Positions 31,260 to 40,646 are shown, counted from the first letter of the stretch. The stretch is 64,000 nt of DNA from Azospirillum sp. (GCA_027486405.1 JAIXPD010000015.1:23769-87768); one strand, 5' to 3'. The notes: generated by a model not told the origin, from the letters alone. Numbers and translations are program-made.

Positions 31260-31895
31260 TTGGCAGACGCCGCCACATCCCCCGCCCCTGCTTTGCCGGT
31301 GGAGCGTCATCGCCTGTACGAAGACGCGCTGGCGATGCTGCTCGGCACGCTGTTCATCGCGCTGGGCATGCTGATGTACACGAAAACCACGCTGCTGACC
31401 GGCGGGGTGGCGGGGGCGGCCCTGCTGCTCAGCTACGTCACCCGGCTGGATTTCGGCGCGCTGTTCTTTCTGGTCAACATGCCGTTCTACGCGCTGGCCT
31501 GGAAGCGGATGGGCTGGATGTTCACACTGCGCACCGCCATCGCCGTCGGGCTGGTCGCGCTGTTCTCCCGCCTGACCGGCGGTTGGATCGGGCTGGAGCG
31601 TCTCGATCCGCTCTACGCCACGGTGATCGGCGGCGGGTTGTTCGGCACTGGGATGCTGATGCTGTTCCGCCACCGCACCGGCCTGGGCGGGATCAACATC
31701 CTGGCGCTGTATCTGCAAGAGCGCCACGGCGTGCGCGCGGGCTATTTCCAGTTGGCGGTCGATCTGGTGATTCTGGCCGCCGCGTTCTTCGTGCTGGCCC
31801 CGGACCAACTGCTGCTGTCGGTGGTGGGGGCGGTGATCGTCAATCTTCTGTTGGCGATCAACCACAAGCCCGGCCGGTATCTGGGTGTGAGCTGA
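31260..31895 (+). CDS. YitT family membrane protein
   Basis: This 211-residue protein has about five membrane segments (for example LAMLLGTLFIALGMLMYT and LTGGVAGAALLLSY) and the GTGMLMLFRHRTGLGGINILALYLQ region of the YitT_membrane family. Function is unknown. The TTG at 31260 is chosen because GGAGG lies just upstream and the sequence before it is not family-like; there is no suitable ATG. Confidence 0.85.
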   Translation: MADAATSPAPALPVERHRLYEDALAMLLGTLFIALGMLMYTKTTLLTGGVAGAALLLSYVTRLDFGALFFLVNMPFYALAWKRMGWMFTLRTAIAVGLVALFSRLTGGWIGLERLDPLYATVIGGGLFGTGMLMLFRHRTGLGGINILALYLQERHGVRAGYFQLAVDLVILAAAFFVLAPDQLLLSVVGAVIVNLLLAINHKPGRYLGVS

Positions 31896-31907
31896 TCCAA
31901 GCAAAAG

Positions 31908-31939
31908 CGCCACGGCGGAACAACACCGCCGTGGCGTTT
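31908..31939. terminator. Bidirectional terminator
   Basis: An 11-bp stem CGCCACGGCGG/CCGCCGTGGCG with a 7-nt loop is flanked by AAAA on the left and TTT on the right. It separates the convergent YitT and M20 peptidase genes. Confidence 0.85.
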
Positions 31940-31946
31940 CCAGCGG

Positions 31947-33188
31947 TTACGCCGCCAGCAGGTCGGCCAACGCGCGGGCCACCACCAACGTCGCCTTGCG
32001 CAGATCCTCCAGCTTCAGCTTTTCATCGGCGCGGTGGCCGTTGGCCTCCAGCAGGTCGCGCGGCCCGGCCCCATAGAGCACCGTCGGGATCCCGGCTTCC
32101 GAATAATGGCGGGCGTCGGTGTAGAGCGGGATGCCGGTCTGGCCGACCGGCTGGCCCAGCACCGCTTCGGCGTGACCGGCGAACAGCGCGGCCAGACGCG
32201 GCGCGTCGCCGACCGAACGGAAGGGACGGGCCAGCAGCACCCGGCGGACGCTGACGCGGATGCCCTCGCGCCCGGCCACCGCCTGTTCGATCAGGGCGCG
32301 CAGACCGGCTTCGACCTCCGCCGGGTTTTCCTCGGGAATCATGCGGCGGTCGAGGCGGAAGGTGACGCGGTCCGGCACGACGTTGGTGTTGATGCCGCCC
32401 TGGATCAGGCCGATGGTCAGCGACGGGCAGGTGATGCCGGTGACGGCGGACCGTTGTTTGGCCAAATCGGGCCGGTGGGCGTACAGGGCGGACAGGATGC
32501 CGTTCGCCGCCTCCAACGCGTCGAAGCCGGTGTCGGGACGGGCGGCGTGGGCGGATTTGCCATCGACCTGCACCTCCAGATGCAGGCAGCCGTTGTGCGC
32601 CGTCACCACCGAATAGGCAAAGCTGGCCGACACCGCGTAATCGGGCTTGGACAGCCCCTGATCGAGCAGCCATTTCGGCCCAATCTCGCCCCCGGCCTCC
32701 TCGTCATAGGTCAGGTGGAGTTCGACCGTGCCCGCCAGCGGCGCGGCGGTCGCCATCAGCGCCTTCAAGGCAAAGGCGTAGGTGGCGAAATCCGATTTCG
32801 ACACGGCCACGCCGCGCCCATACATCACGCCGTCGCGGATGTCCGCGCCATAGGGGTCGCTGGACCAGCCCTCGCCCGGCGGCACGACGTCGCCATGCGC
32901 GTTCAGGGCCACGGTCGGGCCGTCGCCGAAGCGGTGGCGCACAATCAGGTTGGTGGCGCTGATCATGCCGTTGGCGCGGACCAGATCGGCCGGGACCGGG
33001 TGGCGCTCCACGGTGAAGCCCATCGCCTCCAGCAGCTCCGCCGCGCGGGCGGCGTGGGGGGCGCAATCGCCCGCCGGGTTGTCCGACGGAACCTTGACCA
33101 GTTCGGCCAGAAAGCGGGTTTCGGCGTCAAAATCGGCGTCAACGGCGTCCGCCAGGGCGGCGTAAAGGGCGGTGTTCGGGGTGGTCAT
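31947..33188 (-). CDS. M20 family metallopeptidase (ArgE/DapE-like)
   Basis: This 413-residue zinc hydrolase has metal-site motifs LNAHGDVVPPGEGW and TYDEEAGGEIGPKW. A dimerisation domain (DGKSAHAARPDTGFDALEAA) follows, and the C-terminal histidine is in GANGHRADE-like context (EANGHRADEK). The group includes acetylornithine deacetylase, succinyl-diaminopimelate desuccinylase and N-carbamoyl hydrolases; the substrate is not clear. It overlaps the upstream amidohydrolase gene by 4 bp, so both probably serve one catabolic route for N-acyl or ureido compounds. Confidence 0.88.
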   Translation of the reverse strand: MTTPNTALYAALADAVDADFDAETRFLAELVKVPSDNPAGDCAPHAARAAELLEAMGFTVERHPVPADLVRANGMISATNLIVRHRFGDGPTVALNAHGDVVPPGEGWSSDPYGADIRDGVMYGRGVAVSKSDFATYAFALKALMATAAPLAGTVELHLTYDEEAGGEIGPKWLLDQGLSKPDYAVSASFAYSVVTAHNGCLHLEVQVDGKSAHAARPDTGFDALEAANGILSALYAHRPDLAKQRSAVTGITCPSLTIGLIQGGINTNVVPDRVTFRLDRRMIPEENPAEVEAGLRALIEQAVAGREGIRVSVRRVLLARPFRSVGDAPRLAALFAGHAEAVLGQPVGQTGIPLYTDARHYSEAGIPTVLYGAGPRDLLEANGHRADEKLKLEDLRKATLVVARALADLLAA

Positions 33189-34435
33189 GAACGGGCTTCC
33201 GATGCGGGCTGAAAATGGTCAACGAAATGGGCGAGCACGCGGGCACCCGTTTCGGCGTCGGCGGCGGTGATGCGTTCGGCGGGGTTGTGGGAAATGCCCC
33301 GTTCGCAGCGCACGAACAGCATGGCGATGTCGGTCAGCGCGGCCACCGCCATGGCGTCGTGACCGGCCCCGCTGGGCAGTTCCGGGGCCTCCAGCCCCAG
33401 CGCGCGGGCCGATTGGGCCAGTTGCGCCATCAGGGCGGGGCAGCAGGCCACGGCCGGGCTGTCGTGCAGCGGCGCGATGGACACCGAGACGCCGCGCTGG
33501 TCGGCGATGGCCTCCAGCCGGGCGCGGACGGCGGCCACCCGCTCCAGCCGCAGGGCGTCGCGGTCGGCGCGCAGATCGATGGTGAAGCGGACGCGCCCGG
33601 CGATGACGTTGGTCGCCCCCGGCGTCGCTTCGATCCGACCGACGGTGCCGACCAGCCGTTCCTGGCCGGAACACAGGCTTTCCACCGCCAAAATCATCTC
33701 GGCGGCGGCGGCCAGCGCGTCGCGCCGCAGGGTCATCGGCACGGTTCCGGCGTGCCCGGCGAAGCCCTCCACCGTCACCGCCAGACGGGTGGCCCCGGCG
33801 ATGGCGGTGACGACGCCCACCGGCTGGCCCAACGCCTCCAGCACCGGCCCCTGTTCGATGTGCAGTTCGACATAGCCCGCGACCCGATCGGGGCGGTGGG
33901 CCGCGCTGGCCCAGGCGGCGGGATCCTGACCGAAGGCGGCGAGCGCGTCGCCCAGCCGGACACCGTCGGCGTCGCGGCTGTCCAGCACCGCCGGGTCGAA
34001 GGTTCCGGCGATGGCGCGGCTGCCGATCAGGGTGGACTGAAAGCGAACGCCCTCTTCATCGCCAAAGCCGATGACCTCGACCGCGAAGGGCAGGCGGCGG
34101 CCACGCGCGTGCAGATCGGCGACCACGGCGATGCCCGACAGCACGCCCAGCATCCCGTCATACTTGCCCGCGTCGCGCACGGTGTCGAGGTGGGAGCCGA
34201 TGAGCAGGGCGGGCAGGCCCGGCCTGTCGCCCTCATACCGGCCGATGATGTTGCCCAGCGCGTCTTCCCGCACCGCCATCCCGGCTTCCACCATCCAGGC
34301 GGCGACCAGATCGTTGGCGCGGCGGTGTTCGGGGGTCAGGTAATGGCGCGACAGCCGCCCCTCGTCGGCGCTGATCGCCGCCAGCGCGTCGCTGCGCTCA
34401 AGAAGGGATTGCCCGGAAAGCGGCGGATGAGGCAT
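33185..34435 (-). CDS. Zn-dependent amidohydrolase, allantoate/N-carbamoyl amino acid type
   Basis: This 416-residue hydrolase of the HyuC/AllC family has metal-binding motifs GSHLDTVRDAGKYDG, GDEEGVRF and HIEQGPVLE. It also has GAGHDAM and the C-terminal SHNPAE motif. Family members hydrolyse allantoate, ureidoglycolate or N-carbamoyl-amino acids. No other ureide genes are present, so allantoate and carbamoyl amino acids remain equally likely. It is translationally coupled to the M20 gene downstream. Confidence 0.88.
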   Translation of the reverse strand: MPHPPLSGQSLLERSDALAAISADEGRLSRHYLTPEHRRANDLVAAWMVEAGMAVREDALGNIIGRYEGDRPGLPALLIGSHLDTVRDAGKYDGMLGVLSGIAVVADLHARGRRLPFAVEVIGFGDEEGVRFQSTLIGSRAIAGTFDPAVLDSRDADGVRLGDALAAFGQDPAAWASAAHRPDRVAGYVELHIEQGPVLEALGQPVGVVTAIAGATRLAVTVEGFAGHAGTVPMTLRRDALAAAAEMILAVESLCSGQERLVGTVGRIEATPGATNVIAGRVRFTIDLRADRDALRLERVAAVRARLEAIADQRGVSVSIAPLHDSPAVACCPALMAQLAQSARALGLEAPELPSGAGHDAMAVAALTDIAMLFVRCERGISHNPAERITAADAETGARVLAHFVDHFQPASEARS

Positions 34436-34747
34436 CGGGGAATCGTCCCAAACAAACGGAAATACCCGGCATCATAGTATCCCGGCTTTCCCGCCCCCTA
34501 GCCCCCATGCCGTGAAGACAGTTTCAAAGAATCCCGAAGCCCGCCCGCCAACCGGGCACGGTTCGCGTGTCCCCACCCATTGTCTATGACGTAGGAGAGA
34601 CTATCTGAAAAACAGAACCGCGCGCATTGTGATGGTGGCGTCGCGCCACCAAACAAAACGCACCGCACATTGAGCAGATGCAAAATATTGTGCAGATGCG
34701 AAAGAGCGTGAGGACAAGACACACGCATCGTCTTGGGGAGGCTCGCA
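34436..34747. promoter_or_regulatory. Divergent control region with palindrome
   Basis: This 312-bp gap lies between the amidohydrolase and the small HTH-like gene. It contains the palindrome TGGTGGCG-TCG-CGCCACCA (34633-34651) and the near-repeat GAGCAGATGCAAAA / GTGCAGATGCGAAA (about 34673-34703). It is less GC-rich than coding DNA. No gene is seen. Confidence 0.45.
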
Positions 34748-35020
34748 ATGCATCCATTCGAAAACGCAACACCGATATCAGGCCCGGCAACGGGACGTTT
34801 TTCCTTCACCCTGTCCGCCGCCCAGATGGCCCAGGCCCAGACGCTGGCCGGGTGGATCACCCTGATCGCCGAGGATCGGGGAATGGATGAAGGGGCGCTC
34901 GCCGCCGCCACCGGCCTGGATGTGGAGGATGTGCGCGCCGTTCTGTGCGGCGCGGTGATGATGATCCCGTTGATCGTGCTGGACCACGCGTTGCGCCGCC
35001 TGGAAGGGCGCGTGCACTGA
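34748..35020 (+). CDS. Small protein with possible helix-turn-helix
   Basis: This is a 90-residue protein with no clear family. The ATG at 34748 follows GGGGAGG at good spacing. The second half (GALAAATGLDVEDVRAVLCG) resembles a helix-turn-helix of the XRE kind, ending in a hydrophobic helix (MMIPLIVLDHALRRLEG). It may be a small DNA-binding regulator of either neighbour. The assignment is only pattern-based. Confidence 0.65.
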   Translation: MHPFENATPISGPATGRFSFTLSAAQMAQAQTLAGWITLIAEDRGMDEGALAAATGLDVEDVRAVLCGAVMMIPLIVLDHALRRLEGRVH

Positions 35021-35072
35021 CGGCGGAGCCAGCCAGCACGAAAGAGCCAGCACAGCAAAGAGCGGCACGAAA

Positions 35073-35104
35073 AAGGGGCGGCACCGGATCGTGTGCCGCC
35101 CCTT
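35073..35104. terminator. Terminator after small HTH-like gene
   Basis: A 12-bp stem AAGGGGCGGCAC/GTGCCGCCCCTT with an 8-nt loop, preceded by an A-run, lies between the convergent small genes. It could serve both. Confidence 0.75.
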
Positions 35105-35116
35105 CGCTGGACCGCA

Positions 35117-35154
35117 GACGCCGCTTGGCCGACGCCGCCTGGCCGACGCCGCCT
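35117..35154. repeat. 14-bp tandem repeat
   Basis: The unit GACGCCGCCTGGCC occurs 2.7 times in tandem, just before the 3' end of the next minus-strand gene. Confidence 0.8.
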
Positions 35155-35160
35155 GAACAA

Positions 35161-35370
35161 TCAGGCGACCGCCAAAACGTCCCAGGTGATGTTCGCCGGC
35201 GCGGTCAGGTGAATGCGGTAGAGCATGCCAGCCTGATCGACCAGAATGTCGGACACCGGGTTTTTCGCCGACAGATCGGTGACGGCGGCGCGGACGTTGC
35301 GCGGCAGATCATCCAGCGAAACGGTGCGATAGCCGACTTTGTCGGACAGCTTGACGGTTTTGTTGCCCAT
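35161..35370 (-). CDS. Small hypothetical protein
   Basis: This is a 69-residue soluble protein, starting at the ATG at 35370 (MGNKTVKLSDKVGYRTVSLDD). A longer in-frame start at 35460 exists, but the added part looks non-coding. There is no signal peptide or membrane segment and no family I recognise. The regular charge pattern and own terminator support a real gene. Confidence 0.55.
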   Translation of the reverse strand: MGNKTVKLSDKVGYRTVSLDDLPRNVRAAVTDLSAKNPVSDILVDQAGMLYRIHLTAPANITWDVLAVA

Positions 35371-35569
35371 GATGAGGCGCTCGATTCCAAACGGTGATGC
35401 AAGACGGGTGAAGCGGGGGGTAAAAAGATCGCGGGACAATGCTCCCGGCTGGTTAAGCAAAGGTTAACCTTTTTCACCATCCACGCAGGCCAGCCGCGCG
35501 GACTCCGCACGCCGTGCGTGGCCTCATCAACCATCGCCGAATCGAACAAACAGACCGAAACGAGCCGCT

Positions 35570-36301
35570 ATGGGACTCATCCTCATCACCGGCGGCAGCC
35601 GGGGCATTGGTGCCGCCATCGTGAAACGGGCGGTGGCGGACGGACACAGCGTGCTGTTCACCTACCACAGCGACCGCGCGGCGGCGGACCGGTTGGTGGC
35701 CGCGTGCGGCGGTCGGGCGCAGGCCACGCGCTGCGACGTGGCCGATCCGGCGCAGATCGCAGCGGCTTTTGCCAAGGTTGATGCGATGGGGACGCTGACC
35801 GGTCTGGTCAACAACGCGGGCATCACCGGCGGCTTTGCCCGCGTGGCCGATCTGCCCATCGACACGTTGCGCGGCGTGCTGGCCACCAATGTGGAGGGTT
35901 GCTTCGTCGCCGCGCAACTGGCGGTGCGGCGGATGTCCACGGTGCGGGGCGGGGCCGGGGGCAGCGTCGTCAACCTGTCGTCCCAGGCCGCGCGGTTGGG
36001 TGGCGGCGGGGAGTGGGTGCATTACGCCGCCAGCAAGGCGGCGGTGGACGCGCTGACCATCGGCTTGGCCCGCGAGGTTGGGCGGGAGGGCATCCGCGTC
36101 AACGCCGTGTCGCCCGGCCTGATCGACACCGACATCCACGCCACGGCGGGCGATCCCGACCGGGTCCACCGCATGGCCGACGGCGTGCCGCTGGGCCGCC
36201 CTGGCGCGGCGGCGGAGGTGGCCGACGCGGTGGCGTGGTTGCTGTCCGACCGGTCGAGCTACGTCACCGGGACCATCATCCCGGTGTCGGGCGGGCGGTG
36301 A
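35570..36301 (+). CDS. Short-chain dehydrogenase/reductase
   Basis: This 243-residue NAD(P)-dependent SDR has the cofactor motif GGSRGIG (about 8-14), a structural NNAG, and catalytic Ser-Tyr-Lys in NLSSQAARL and YAASK. It also has a C-terminal SYVTGTIIPVSGGR. It is a classical SDR; the substrate cannot be told from sequence. It is transcribed alone and converges with the protease gene. Confidence 0.92.
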   Translation: MGLILITGGSRGIGAAIVKRAVADGHSVLFTYHSDRAAADRLVAACGGRAQATRCDVADPAQIAAAFAKVDAMGTLTGLVNNAGITGGFARVADLPIDTLRGVLATNVEGCFVAAQLAVRRMSTVRGGAGGSVVNLSSQAARLGGGGEWVHYAASKAAVDALTIGLAREVGREGIRVNAVSPGLIDTDIHATAGDPDRVHRMADGVPLGRPGAAAEVADAVAWLLSDRSSYVTGTIIPVSGGR

Positions 36302-36342
36302 AGCCGGGGCGGATCACCCGCCCCCCCGCAAGAACGCCCCTC

Positions 36343-37767
36343 TCAGCGGCCCGCCAAGGTGCCGGTCAGCCGGGTGCGGATCGCCGCGACGGCGCACTCC
36401 AGCGGGCGGTCGGCGTCCGGCTTCGGCGTGCTGTTGGCGACGTCCGGGCACATGTCGTCCATCCGCCACACGCGCGGCGGCGGCGGCGGCGGGGCGTGCG
36501 GGTCGCAGGTGGCCGGATCGGGGTGGGTTTCCTCGACATTGCCGTTCGCCGGTTTGACCTCGACGTTCGGCGACACGCCAAAGCAATCGACCAGCGCGCC
36601 CGACGGGCGGAAATAGCGCGCGGTGGTCAAGCGGATGCCGGTGTCGGAGCTGAGGGACGAAATCGTCTGCACCGACCCCTTGCCGTAGGAGCGGGTGCCG
36701 AACAGCAGCGCCCGGCCATGATCCTGCATCGCCCCGGCCACAATCTCCGAGGCCGACGCCGACCCGCTGTTGATGAGCAGCACGATGGGCAGGCCCGGCA
36801 GCAGATCGCCGCTGGTTCCATGATAGGAGCGCGCCTCGTCCGGGTCACGCCCGCGCACGCTGACAACGTCCACCGCCTCCAGGAAACGGTCGGAGACGCT
36901 GACCGCCTGGTCGAGCAGACCGCCGGGGTTGTTTCGCAGGTCGATCACCGCGCCGCTGAGACGCCCCCCCGCCTGACGGCGCATGTCCTCCACCGCCGCC
37001 TCCAGCGCCGAGGTGGTTTGCTGGTTGAAGGTGGCGATGCGGACATAGGCGACATCCCCCTCCAACCGGTAACGCACCGGGTGGATTTTCACGATGGCGC
37101 GGGTCAACGACACGCGGGTCGTCGGCTCGGTCGCGGGCGGGCGGCGCAGGGTCAGCGCCACGGCGCTGCCCACCGGCCCGCGCATGCGCGCCACCGCGTC
37201 CTGAAGATTCAACCCCTTGACCGCCACCTCGTCGATCTTGGCGATCAGATCGCCGCTGCGCAGCCCGGCCCGCGCGGCGGGGGAGCCATCGATGGGGGAA
37301 ACGACGCGGATCAGGCCGCTGGCCTCGTCCATCGTCACCTCGATCCCCAAGCCGCCGAACTCGCCCTGGGTCTGTTCGCGCAGATAGCGGTAACGCTCGG
37401 CGTCGAGGAAGCTGGAATAGGGATCGAGCGTGCCCAGCATGCCGTCCAGCGCCGCTTCGGTCAGGGCGCGGTCGGTGGCGCGCGGGGTGTCGGTCTTCTT
37501 CTTGGTCAACCCCGCCAGCGCCTTGTCCACCAGCACCTGCGGGTCATAGGTCTTCACATGCTCCGTCAGCACCCGGCGCAGCGCGTCGGCGAACAGGACA
37601 TAGTTGCGGTCGGCGGTGGACAGGGTGCCATAGCCGCGCGCCTTGGCGAATTCGGCGCGGTAACGCTCCAACGCGGCGTTCGTGTCGGCCCGGTTGATCG
37701 GCGCAACCGCGCAAGCGGGGCCGATCGCCACCATCATCAGCAGCAAGGCCGCCAGCAACTTCGCCAT
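36343..37767 (-). CDS. S41 family C-terminal processing protease
   Basis: This 474-residue periplasmic protease has a signal peptide (MAKLLAALLLMMVAIGPACA). A PDZ domain (about 150-235, GEFGGLGIEV to GLNLQDAVARMRG) and an S41 catalytic domain follow. The catalytic serine is in NSGSASASEIVAGA and the lysine in GTRSYGKGSVQ. It belongs to the CtpA/Prc group, which trims or degrades envelope proteins. The C-terminal extension has a six-proline run and two cysteines. The ATG at 37767 follows GAGAGGGG. Confidence 0.93.
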   Translation of the reverse strand: MAKLLAALLLMMVAIGPACAVAPINRADTNAALERYRAEFAKARGYGTLSTADRNYVLFADALRRVLTEHVKTYDPQVLVDKALAGLTKKKTDTPRATDRALTEAALDGMLGTLDPYSSFLDAERYRYLREQTQGEFGGLGIEVTMDEASGLIRVVSPIDGSPAARAGLRSGDLIAKIDEVAVKGLNLQDAVARMRGPVGSAVALTLRRPPATEPTTRVSLTRAIVKIHPVRYRLEGDVAYVRIATFNQQTTSALEAAVEDMRRQAGGRLSGAVIDLRNNPGGLLDQAVSVSDRFLEAVDVVSVRGRDPDEARSYHGTSGDLLPGLPIVLLINSGSASASEIVAGAMQDHGRALLFGTRSYGKGSVQTISSLSSDTGIRLTTARYFRPSGALVDCFGVSPNVEVKPANGNVEETHPDPATCDPHAPPPPPPRVWRMDDMCPDVANSTPKPDADRPLECAVAAIRTRLTGTLAGR

Positions 37768-37982
37768 CCTAAGCCCCTCTCGACAGGCCGGGAAACCCGA
37801 CGGAATCACTCGCATCTCATATGGTACCAGAGGGTTCGCGGTGGATCGCACCCTAACACGGCGTTTCGGCAATCTCAAAGGGTGGGCGGACCGGCGGCGG
37901 GGACGGCGAAGGGGGCGGCGATGGTGGTGGCGGGGACCGGTCCGAGGCGGCTTATACATGCCTATTTTTTGGGCAAACCCAC
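37768..37982. other. Upstream part of the gap before the DnaA-box cluster
   Basis: This stretch lies between the protease start and the DnaA-box cluster. It contains an AT-richer tract around TTATACATGCCTATTTTTT at 37951-37969. No gene is seen. Confidence 0.4.
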
Positions 37983-38108
37983 TCATCCACAGGCGGTGTT
38001 GGCGATTCCCAAGGGCGGCGGGAGTCTTGTTCGGCGATTGCGCACACATCTATCCACAGATTCTGTGGAGAAGACCCAGGCTCAAAAACTTATCCACAGA
38101 TATTCACA
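37983..38108. promoter_or_regulatory. Cluster of five DnaA-box-like sites
   Basis: Sites close to the DnaA box TTATCCACA lie at 37983-37991 (TCATCCACA), 38050-38058 (CTATCCACA) and 38064-38072 on the minus strand (TTCTCCACA). A perfect TTATCCACA is at 38090-38098, and ATATTCACA at 38100-38108. Four are in the last 60 bp. An AT-rich tract lies just upstream. This is the composition of a replication origin or a DnaA-titration/regulation site. Typical alphaproteobacterial origin neighbours such as hemE, parAB, gidA or dnaA are absent from the window. Confidence 0.6.
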
Positions 38109-38226
38109 GAAATGCTCACCCCATCATCCCCAGAAAAGAATGGAATCCGCGCCGCCTGTTCTTGTATCCGCGCCGAATCTGAAATATCCAATCATGGTGC
38201 ATCGGCAAACTTGATGGGTGTTCATC

Positions 38227-38481
38227 ATGATGAGAGACGCGTTTCATCCAAGGAAAGCGACGATTTCGCTGCGCGTCGATCATCAGGTCAAGATGGCGGC
38301 CAAGAATTACGCGCGACAACGGCAAACACCGCTGTCGGAGGTCATGCGCAGTCTTTTGGTGCGGTATGTTGCGGAATGCGCGCGGGAAAACGATCAGGCG
38401 TCTCCCGACCTGCTGCAACAGCGTCCGCACCAGTATGTTGACCTGATCCGCCTGCAAGGACTTCTGAGCGGCAAGGACTGA
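38227..38481 (+). CDS. Small ribbon-helix-helix-like protein
   Basis: This 84-residue protein has a segment KATISLRVDHQVKMAAKNYARQ continuing into a second helix (LSEVMRSLLVRYVAECAREN). The layout matches a ribbon-helix-helix DNA-binding fold of the CopG/Arc type: one strand followed by two helices. The start may be ATG 38227, ATG 38230 or GTG 38218. It lies directly after the DnaA-box cluster and ends at a strong terminator. No toxin partner gene adjoins it, so an orphan regulator is more likely than a toxin-antitoxin pair. Confidence 0.7.
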   Translation: MMRDAFHPRKATISLRVDHQVKMAAKNYARQRQTPLSEVMRSLLVRYVAECARENDQASPDLLQQRPHQYVDLIRLQGLLSGKD

Positions 38482-38485
38482 ACAA

Positions 38486-38527
38486 AAAGCCCCGCTGACC
38501 GGTGAACGGTCGGCGGGGCTTTCCTTT
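38486..38527 (+). terminator. Rho-independent terminator
   Basis: A 16-bp stem with one G-U pair (arm AAAGCCCCGCTGACCG) and a 5-nt loop is followed by TTTCCTTT. It ends the small ribbon-helix-helix gene. Confidence 0.88.
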
Positions 38528-38588
38528 GTCACAGCGTCTGTGTTGTCACAGGCACTGTGTTGCGGGCCGAGACGCCACGCCGCCACCG

Positions 38589-40646
38589 TCAGGCGGCGTT
38601 TTCCAGCGGGGTCAGCCCCCGCGTCAACTGGCCCACCTCGCGATCCACCCGCCCCTGATCGGCGGCCCCCAGTTCGAATTTGACGTGGATTCGGCCATGC
38701 TCGCAGGATTTGACCCGGCAGGGCACGGGCGATGAGACGCCGTCCACCCGCAGCACCAGCGTGCCACCCGCCACGGCGTCCGGCCCATCCATCAGCATCG
38801 CCCCGCCCGACGACAGGTTCGCGACCCGCACCCGCACCGGCGCGCGCCCCCCCACCTCCACCGCGCCGTTGATCGACACGGCAAAGCGCGGGCGGCGGCG
38901 GCGGTCCACATCGGTGGTGGAGGTGCGAACGACCCGCACCAGCACATTGCGCAAACTGTCGATGCCCCCGGCCACGTCGTCGGCGATGGTGCGCACCTCC
39001 GTCGCCCGGCTCTGGGTGGCGGCGGCCTCCTCCGACACGCGGGCGATGCGGCGCGACACCTCCTTGGCCGCGTCGCTGGTCTGGGCGACCGAGCGGGCGA
39101 TCTCGTTGGTGGCCGCCGCCTGTTCCTCCACCGCTGCGGCGATGGACGACGAAATGCTGGACACCTCGGTGATCGTCTCCGCCACCTCCGTCACCGCGCC
39201 GACGGCGGTGGCGGTCACGCTTTCGACCTCGCCAATCAGCGCGCTGATTTCCTCGGTGGATTTGGCGGTCTGGTTGGCGAGGTTCTTCACCTCGTTGGCG
39301 ACGACGGCGAAGCCGCGCCCGGCCTCGCCCGCGCGGGCGGCCTCGATGGTGGCGTTCAGCGCCAGCAGGTTGGTTTGGCTGGCGATGTCGTTGATGAGAC
39401 GCGCGACCGCGCCGATCCGCTCCACCGACGCCGACAGCTTTTCGATGGTGGCGCGGGCCGTGCCCGACCGGTCCACCGCGCGGCCCGTCACCGTGGCGGC
39501 GGTCGCCACCTGCTGGCCAATGTCGCTGATCGCCGCCGACAGCTCTTCGGTGGCGGCGGCAACGGTTTCGGCGTTGGCCAGCGCCTGTTCGGCGGCGGCG
39601 GCCACATTCTGGGCGTTGTCGCTGACCTGCACCGCCGAGTCCGACATCGCCCCGGCGTTGCCGCTCATCTGGGCGGTGCTTTCGGCCACCTTGTCCACGG
39701 CGACGCGGGTTTCGTGCTCCACCTTGTCGGCCATCGCCGCCAGGGACTTGCGCCGCTCCTCCTCGCCCCGCTCGCGCAATTCCTCCTGCGCGGCGCGCAG
39801 CCGGGCGTTCTCCTGGGCGGCGCTTTGGAACACCCGCACGGTGTCGGCCATATGGCCCAATTCGTCGCGGCGCTCCTCCATGCCGACGGTCACGTCCAGA
39901 CGACCGCCCGCCAGATCGACCATGACCCGGCGCAACCGTTCCAACGGGCGGATCATCGCCGCCTCCAGGAACAGCACGCAGGCCGCCGCCATCAAGGCGA
40001 TGACCAGACCGGCCCCGATCAGCGTCAGCCGCAGCGCGCCAGACACCTGCTGCACCTCGGTGATCGCGCCGGTCAGGCTGGTCATGCGGGCACCGCTGAC
40101 CGCCACGACGCTGTCGCCCAGTTTTTCCAGGCTGTCGCCCATGGCGTCGGCCACGCTGTCGAACGTGCCCATGATGGTGTTGCCCGCCGCCGGGCCGCCG
40201 TCGATGTAGGCCCGCGCCATCCGCTTGCCCATCTCATAAAAGGGGCCGTAGGCGCGTTTGGTGTCCTCGATCTGGCGCACCACCTCGCTCAGCCCGAGAT
40301 CACGGGCCAGCTTGGCGGCGGTGGCGGTGTGCTCCTCGAACTTTTTGGCGTAGTCGTCGGCCTTCTTTTCGCCATCGTCCAAGCCATCCTGGCCGCGCGT
40401 GGCGGAAATGTCGGTCAACCATTGCTGGGTCTGGGCCACGTCGTAGCGGATGTCGGCCACCACCGACACCAGCGGCACGACGCGGGCCACCACATCGTCC
40501 GTCGCCTGCTGGATCACGGTCAGATGGCCCGCCTGCCGATCCAGGTCCCGCATGGTGAGAAGGGAGGACAGGCCGACGGCGGTGAACACAAACACGGCCA
40601 CCGCAACGACCTTTGCGCGGATCGAAATGACATGCAGAAGATTCAT
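38589..40646 (-). CDS. Chemoreceptor with C-terminal PilZ domain
   Basis: This 685-residue methyl-accepting chemotaxis protein has membrane helices near 10-30 and 205-227, with a periplasmic sensor between them. HAMP follows, then the signalling hairpin (tip [23 protein letters not shown]). A PilZ domain occupies about 590-680. Its c-di-GMP motifs are RRRRPRF and NLSSGGAML (the usual aspartate is asparagine). The same architecture occurs in Azospirillum Tlp1, where c-di-GMP binding tunes chemotaxis. The ATG at 40646 is used; a GTG 12 bp upstream is possible. A REC-HD-GYP protein, likely to degrade c-di-GMP, is encoded nearby. Confidence 0.94.
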   Translation of the reverse strand: MNLLHVISIRAKVVAVAVFVFTAVGLSSLLTMRDLDRQAGHLTVIQQATDDVVARVVPLVSVVADIRYDVAQTQQWLTDISATRGQDGLDDGEKKADDYAKKFEEHTATAAKLARDLGLSEVVRQIEDTKRAYGPFYEMGKRMARAYIDGGPAAGNTIMGTFDSVADAMGDSLEKLGDSVVAVSGARMTSLTGAITEVQQVSGALRLTLIGAGLVIALMAAACVLFLEAAMIRPLERLRRVMVDLAGGRLDVTVGMEERRDELGHMADTVRVFQSAAQENARLRAAQEELRERGEEERRKSLAAMADKVEHETRVAVDKVAESTAQMSGNAGAMSDSAVQVSDNAQNVAAAAEQALANAETVAAATEELSAAISDIGQQVATAATVTGRAVDRSGTARATIEKLSASVERIGAVARLINDIASQTNLLALNATIEAARAGEAGRGFAVVANEVKNLANQTAKSTEEISALIGEVESVTATAVGAVTEVAETITEVSSISSSIAAAVEEQAAATNEIARSVAQTSDAAKEVSRRIARVSEEAAATQSRATEVRTIADDVAGGIDSLRNVLVRVVRTSTTDVDRRRRPRFAVSINGAVEVGGRAPVRVRVANLSSGGAMLMDGPDAVAGGTLVLRVDGVSSPVPCRVKSCEHGRIHVKFELGAADQGRVDREVGQLTRGLTPLENAA

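Noticed and set aside
38227..38481. Antitoxin of a toxin-antitoxin pair
   Set aside because: The ribbon-helix-helix gene is followed by a strong terminator and then an unrelated minus-strand chemoreceptor gene; there is no adjoining toxin-like gene.
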